Below are positions 7,310 through 10,998 of a stretch of DNA of 10,998 nt, one piece after another. Positions within the stretch are counted from its first letter, which is position 1. Each line of letters begins with the position of its first letter. A program made the position numbers and the translations under genes. Origin of the DNA: Bacteroidota bacterium (GTDB lineage: Bacteria > Bacteroidota > Bacteroidia > Flavobacteriales > Flavobacteriaceae); contig JAACDY010000114.1 of NCBI GenBank assembly GCA_009936675.1, positions 1 to 10,998 of the forward strand, written 5' to 3'. Below the pieces are notes generated by a model, which worked only from the letters and a program-made list of their open reading frames with translations, searched no databases and was not told where the DNA came from.

Positions 7310-8449
7310 ATGAAAAACAAAGGACTCTTATTATTGGTTCTTGTCTCACTGAGTTTTTCATTACCTCCCAACAGTGAAATTTCCAAAGAACTAGAAAAAG
7401 TACCTTTATTTGAAAAGCAAATGCTTTTTGAGGGAGAGCGATTTCCCAATGTGGTGGTAACTGCAGATGGAACTATTGTTGCCACTTGGGGTCAAAAAAA
7501 CTGTGTGAGTCGCAGATCGGTAGATGGAGGAGATACATGGCAGTCTTTGGTGAATATTGATCAGGGCATCAATGGCGGCGGTCTCATAGTGGACGAAAAT
7601 AATGGACAACTCATTACCTTTGTGGAGAAAGGCGAGCATCCCCCTGCTCCAATCCTCACCTACTTCAGCAGTGATGAGGGTCAATCTTGGCAATCCAAAA
7701 AAATAAAAATCCATCCCGACAAAAATGGTAACCTTCCCTCCATGCACATGAATGAGCATGGTATAACACTAAAGAATGGGCAACACAAAGGGAGACTGCT
7801 CCGAACCACAAGGTTTTACGGACAAGGAAATGAGCGAGAGTATTGGCCCAGTCACTATACCAATGCCATCTACAGTGATGATGGAGGAGAAACTTGGCAT
7901 ACAAGTAATCCTTTCCCTGCCAATGGAACGGGAGAAGCGGCCGTAGTTGAATTGAGCGATGGATCACTGTATTACAACTCCCGAAGACACCTATCTACCG
8001 ATGGATTAAATCCCAGAATGCGATACATTGCCAGCAGTACGGATGGAGGACACCATTGGGAAAACCTCTATGTCAGTAAAGAATTACCTGACGGAGAACA
8101 AAATCGAGATTATGGCTTGATGGCCGGATTGGATCGTCTTCCTTTCGAAGGTCACGATCTTTTGATTTTTAGTAATATTGATTCGTTTAGCGGTCGTAAA
8201 AACGGTACGATATGGTTGAGTTTTGATGGTGGAAAATCTTGGCCTCTCAAGAAAGTGATTGAGGAAGCGGGATTCAAATATTCCTCTTTGGCCGTCGGAA
8301 GAAAAAACACTCCTAGTGAAGGATACATATATTTGTTATACGAAACAGGAACCAAAGACGACATCAATGCATACGGAGGGGGTATAATGGCACGATTTAA
8401 TTTATCTTGGTTGATGAAAGAAAAAAACATCAATGAATTTTTAAAATAA
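7310..8449 (+). CDS. Secreted Asp-box (sialidase-fold) protein, activity unknown
   Basis: A 379-aa protein with a Sec-type N-terminus (KNKGLLLLVLVSLSFSLP) and a six-bladed sialidase-like propeller. Five Asp boxes (S-x-D-x-G-x-x-W) are visible: SVDGGDTW (70-77), SSDEGQSW (120-127), SDDGGETW (189-196), STDGGHHW (243-250) and SFDGGKSW (304-311). Parts of a GH33-like site can be matched: RFP (Arg44) as the RIP motif, GEAAVVELSDGSL with Glu209, NSRR (Arg224/225), Arg296 and KYSSL (Tyr324). However, the stretch between GTIVATW and the first Asp box is short, and the loop that normally holds the acid/base Asp is missing. It is therefore better called a sialidase-fold glycan-acting or glycan-binding protein than a sialidase. 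It sits 1 bp after fucD and 4 bp before the SDR gene, in an operon that points to fucosylated glycans. Confidence 0.85.
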   Translation: MKNKGLLLLVLVSLSFSLPPNSEISKELEKVPLFEKQMLFEGERFPNVVVTADGTIVATWGQKNCVSRRSVDGGDTWQSLVNIDQGINGGGLIVDENNGQLITFVEKGEHPPAPILTYFSSDEGQSWQSKKIKIHPDKNGNLPSMHMNEHGITLKNGQHKGRLLRTTRFYGQGNEREYWPSHYTNAIYSDDGGETWHTSNPFPANGTGEAAVVELSDGSLYYNSRRHLSTDGLNPRMRYIASSTDGGHHWENLYVSKELPDGEQNRDYGLMAGLDRLPFEGHDLLIFSNIDSFSGRKNGTIWLSFDGGKSWPLKKVIEEAGFKYSSLAVGRKNTPSEGYIYLLYETGTKDDINAYGGGIMARFNLSWLMKEKNINEFLK

Positions 8450-8453
8450 CCTC

Positions 8454-9200
8454 ATGAAGTTTGACTTAAGTGGAAAAAAAGCAGTGGTTACTGGAGGAAG
8501 TAGTGGCATAGGAAAAGCCATAACAGAAACCCTACAAGAACAAGGAGCGGAAGTTTTTGTTATCGATCTAAACGAAAATCCATCCCTCAAAAAAGCAGGA
8601 ATTCACACCATTACAACAGACCTCACCCAATGGGATGTACTCAACGCCTCATTGGCCTCTCTACCCCAAACCATTGACATTTTGATCAACAATGCTGGGA
8701 TTGGTTTTGTAGGGAATATCGAACAAACAGAGGAAGAGGATTTTGATCGTTTGTATCAGGTTAATGTCAAGGGAGTATTCAACTGTGTAAAAGCCATTCT
8801 ACCTAGGATGAAAAAACAAGGAGGGGTAATCGTCAATATGGCCTCTATTGTTTCACACATTGCTGTCAAGGATCGCTTGGCCTATACCACTACCAAGGGA
8901 GCGGTTTGGGCCATGACCAACTCCATCGCCAAAGATTACCTCGCTAATGGGATACGTTGTAACAGTGTTTCCCCTGCTAGAGTACACACCCCATTTGTAG
9001 ATGATTATTTGGAGAAAAATTACCCAGGAAGGGAAAAAGAAATGTATGAAAAACTCTCCCAAACCCAGCCCATTGGAAGAATGGCAAAACCACAAGAGGT
9101 TGCTGATTTGGTACTATATCTCTGTAGTGATGAAGCCTCATTCATCACTGGAACAGACTTCCCCATTGACGGGGGATTTATTAAACTCAATGGAAATTAA
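8454..9200 (+). CDS. SDR dehydrogenase, probable 2-keto-3-deoxy-L-fuconate dehydrogenase
   Basis: A classical short-chain dehydrogenase of 248 aa. It has the cofactor motif TGGSSGIG (13-20), Asp38 at the end of the second strand (favouring NAD over NADP), NNAG (79-82), Asn104, and the catalytic Ser131, Tyr144 and Lys148 (YTTTK). The C-terminus (ITGTDFPIDGGF) is typical of the family. SDR enzymes have broad substrates, so the role comes from position: it lies between fuconate dehydratase and an FAH-family hydrolase, exactly where the non-phosphorylating fucose route needs the oxidation of 2-keto-3-deoxy-L-fuconate at C4 to 2,4-diketo-3-deoxy-L-fuconate. An alternative is that it is the first enzyme, L-fucose dehydrogenase, which is also often an SDR. 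Gaps of 4 and 8 bp to its neighbours support co-transcription. Confidence 0.87.
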   Translation: MKFDLSGKKAVVTGGSSGIGKAITETLQEQGAEVFVIDLNENPSLKKAGIHTITTDLTQWDVLNASLASLPQTIDILINNAGIGFVGNIEQTEEEDFDRLYQVNVKGVFNCVKAILPRMKKQGGVIVNMASIVSHIAVKDRLAYTTTKGAVWAMTNSIAKDYLANGIRCNSVSPARVHTPFVDDYLEKNYPGREKEMYEKLSQTQPIGRMAKPQEVADLVLYLCSDEASFITGTDFPIDGGFIKLNGN

Positions 9201-9208
9201 AATTAAGT

Positions 9209-10057
9209 ATGAAACTCATTAGATTTGGAAATTTCGAAAACGAAAAGCCTGGTGTTCAATTAGACAATGGTCAAAAATTAGATGTCTCAGCCTTTGGTTC
9301 GGATTATGACGAAAGATTTTTTGGTACAGACGGTCCAAAAAGACTCAAAGATTGGCTTTCCCACCATCAAGACAACTGCCCACAAATAGGTGATGACATT
9401 CGATTGGGATCTCCCATTTGCAGACCCTCAAAAATCGTCTGTGTGGGACTAAATTATGCCAAACACGCCCAAGAAAGCGGTATGGAAGTTCCCAGCGAAC
9501 CCGTACTATTTTTCAAAGCAAGCTCGGCTATAGTGGGGCCATATGATGAAGTTGTATTGCCCAAAAACAGTAAAAAATCAGACTGGGAAGTCGAACTGGC
9601 CGTGGTCATTGGAGCCAAAGCAAGTTATGTAAGTGAAGAAAATGCTATGAAGCATGTGGCAGGATATGTTTTACACAACGACATTAGCGAAAGAGAATAC
9701 CAATTGGAAAGAGAGGGACAATGGGTCAAAGGAAAAAGTTGCGACACCTTTGCTCCACTGGGTCCATTTGTAGCTACCTCAGATGAGATCGAAAATCCTC
9801 ACAATCTGCATTTATGGCTGAAACTCAATGGGACAACCATGCAGGACAGCAATACTTCGGATTTGATCTTTGGTATTCCCAAACTGGTCAGTTACATCAG
9901 TGAATTTATGACCCTACTGCCCGGCGATGTCATCTCCACTGGCACTCCTTTTGGAGTAGGTCTAGGCTTGGATCCTCAATTGTATCTGAAAGCCGGTGAC
10001 GAGATGGAATTGGGCATTGAAGGACTGGGGGTTGCCCGTCAAAAAGTAAGAACTTAA
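9209..10057 (+). CDS. FAH-family hydrolase, probable 2,4-diketo-3-deoxy-L-fuconate hydrolase
   Basis: A 282-aa member of the fumarylacetoacetate hydrolase superfamily, expected to split 2,4-diketo-3-deoxy-L-fuconate into pyruvate and L-lactate in the cytoplasm. The core domain starts near residue 74 (KIVCVGLNYAKHA). The metal ligands are Glu127 and Glu129 in DWEVELAVVIG and Asp158 in HNDISERE. KGKSCDTFAPLGP (174-186) and STGTPFGVG near residue 245 complete the site. A small N-terminal domain (about 1-70) is of the usual type for diketo-acid hydrolases in sugar-acid pathways. It follows the SDR gene by 8 bp and precedes the fucosidase by 18 bp. The family is certain. The substrate is inferred from the gene order with FucD; related enzymes act on other acylpyruvates, including the rhamnose-derived analogue. 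Confidence 0.9.
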   Translation: MKLIRFGNFENEKPGVQLDNGQKLDVSAFGSDYDERFFGTDGPKRLKDWLSHHQDNCPQIGDDIRLGSPICRPSKIVCVGLNYAKHAQESGMEVPSEPVLFFKASSAIVGPYDEVVLPKNSKKSDWEVELAVVIGAKASYVSEENAMKHVAGYVLHNDISEREYQLEREGQWVKGKSCDTFAPLGPFVATSDEIENPHNLHLWLKLNGTTMQDSNTSDLIFGIPKLVSYISEFMTLLPGDVISTGTPFGVGLGLDPQLYLKAGDEMELGIEGLGVARQKVRT

Positions 10058-10075
10058 CCAAAAAAATAGTAATAT

Positions 10076-10998
10076 ATGATGATACTCAAAAAATCAAATA
10101 TCGTGTTTTTCATTTTGATGATAACTCTGAGTTGGTCATGTCAAAATGCTCCAAAATCTAAAAACGAAAAGCCTTTAGATTATCTGAACGAGACAAGAGA
10201 AGATTTTGACCAAAGAATGAAGTGGTGGCGCGAGGCCCGTTTTGGAATGTTCATTCATTGGGGGGTTTATGCTGTAGCCGCAGGCGTTCACAATGGTGTG
10301 GAAACAAAAGGAGTTGGAGAATGGATTCAACTTACTGCTAAAATACCTATTCCAGAATACGAAAACTATGCAAAACAGTTTAACCCTACAAAATACGATG
10401 CTGAAGAATGGGCAAAACTGATGAAAAAAGCAGGCATGAAATACGTGGTCATCACTTCCAAACACCACGATGGTTTTGCGCTCTGGGATTCTAAGGTATC
10501 AAAATATGACGTGTTAGATTTTGCCCCCTATGGCAAAGACATTCTAAAATCATTGGCGACAGCCTGTAAAGCTCAAGGCATCAAATTTGGTTTGTACCAC
10601 TCTATTATGGACTGGCATCATCCCCAAGCACAAGCCAACAGCGAACCAGAATACGATTACCAAAACCATTCCAATGCTGAGTTCCCCCAATATGTTGAAA
10701 ACTATCTCAAGCCCCAACTCAAAGAATTGGTAAACCAGTACGATCCTGATATTTTGTGGTTTGACGGCGAGTGGATCAACGATTTTACACACGAAATGGG
10801 ATTGGATTTGTATCAATACATAAGAAATCTAAAACCCAGTATCATTATCAATAATCGGGTTGACAAGGGAAGAAAAGGGATGGCAGGAATGAATCGATTG
10901 GATAAAAAATATGCTGGTGATTTTGGAACCCCCGAGCAAGAAATTTTGGAAGGAACAGCCGCCATGGATTGGGAATCTTGTATGACCATGAACGACAC
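10076..10998 (+). CDS. GH29 alpha-L-fucosidase, lipoprotein-type, N-terminal part
   Basis: An exo-acting alpha-L-fucosidase that releases L-fucose by a retaining mechanism. The first 307 codons are in the window and the gene runs off the right edge. Residues 1-22 form a hydrophobic signal ending in LSWSC, so Cys22 is a probable lipid-attachment site and the enzyme is probably anchored in the outer membrane or facing the periplasm. The catalytic barrel shows ARFGMFIHWGVYA (54-66), YVVITSKHHDGFALWDS (123-139), FGLYHSIMDWHHP (171-183) and LWFDGEW (227-233), with Asp230 as the expected nucleophile. The usual acid/base region would lie beyond the end. Two tandem ATG codons (10076 and 10079) are possible starts; both keep the signal. 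It is separated by 18 bp from the FAH gene and would supply the fucose that this operon consumes. Confidence 0.94.
   Translation, partial: MMILKKSNIVFFILMITLSWSCQNAPKSKNEKPLDYLNETREDFDQRMKWWREARFGMFIHWGVYAVAAGVHNGVETKGVGEWIQLTAKIPIPEYENYAKQFNPTKYDAEEWAKLMKKAGMKYVVITSKHHDGFALWDSKVSKYDVLDFAPYGKDILKSLATACKAQGIKFGLYHSIMDWHHPQAQANSEPEYDYQNHSNAEFPQYVENYLKPQLKELVNQYDPDILWFDGEWINDFTHEMGLDLYQYIRNLKPSIIINNRVDKGRKGMAGMNRLDKKYAGDFGTPEQEILEGTAAMDWESCMTMND

Noticed and set aside
7406..7759. 117-aa minus-strand reading frame antisense to the Asp-box gene
   Set aside because: Its sequence shows no domain or signal and lies wholly within a well-supported gene on the other strand.
7310..8449. Naming the Asp-box protein a true exo-alpha-sialidase
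   Set aside because: The acid/base loop is missing and there are no sialic acid catabolic genes (lyase, epimerase, kinase) nearby, so only the fold can be stated.

Overview
The window looks like a chromosomal segment from a marine-type Bacteroidota, most likely a flavobacterium. The grounds are moderate AT-rich composition, A-rich leaders in place of Shine-Dalgarno sites, tightly packed operons, and a carbohydrate locus with a lipoprotein-type fucosidase. This taxonomic call is inferred from style and protein resemblance, not from a marker gene. No tRNA, rRNA, CRISPR array, insertion sequence or phage gene is visible.

Left half (minus strand, read right to left): an SGLT-type sodium/sugar symporter (3825-2173), glycerol kinase glpK (2156-744, true end probably 670) and glycerol-3-phosphate dehydrogenase glpD (677 to beyond base 1). 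Spacings of 16 bp and then an overlap suggest one operon. glpK carries a one-base deletion in a homopolymer at 827-831. The normal C-terminus is still readable in the neighbouring frame down to base 670, where it overlaps the glpD start by 8 bp. GlpK also has Arg in place of the almost invariant Gly of its N-terminal phosphate motif, so it may be damaged rather than just mis-sequenced.

Centre: a 242-bp AT-rich divergent intergenic region (3826-4067), which should hold the promoters of both operons.

Right half (plus strand): a compact seven-gene operon. In order it encodes a secreted Gfo/Idh/MocA oxidoreductase, a secreted SOUL heme-binding-like protein, L-fuconate dehydratase, a secreted Asp-box (sialidase-fold) protein, an SDR dehydrogenase, a fumarylacetoacetate-hydrolase-family enzyme, and a GH29 alpha-L-fucosidase that runs off the right edge. 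The dehydratase, SDR and FAH enzymes fit the non-phosphorylating L-fucose route: L-fuconate to 2-keto-3-deoxy-L-fuconate, to 2,4-diketo-3-deoxy-L-fuconate, to pyruvate plus L-lactate. The fucosidase would supply fucose from fucosylated glycans such as algal fucans or glycoconjugates. The symporter may import the sugar, although its own operon partners point to glycerol metabolism. Fucose dehydrogenase and fuconolactonase are not in the window and may lie downstream.

The pathway itself is known. The points most worth a second look are the broken glpK, the symporter-glpK-glpD operon, the Asp-box protein that lacks the usual sialidase acid/base loop, and the SOUL protein embedded in a sugar operon.
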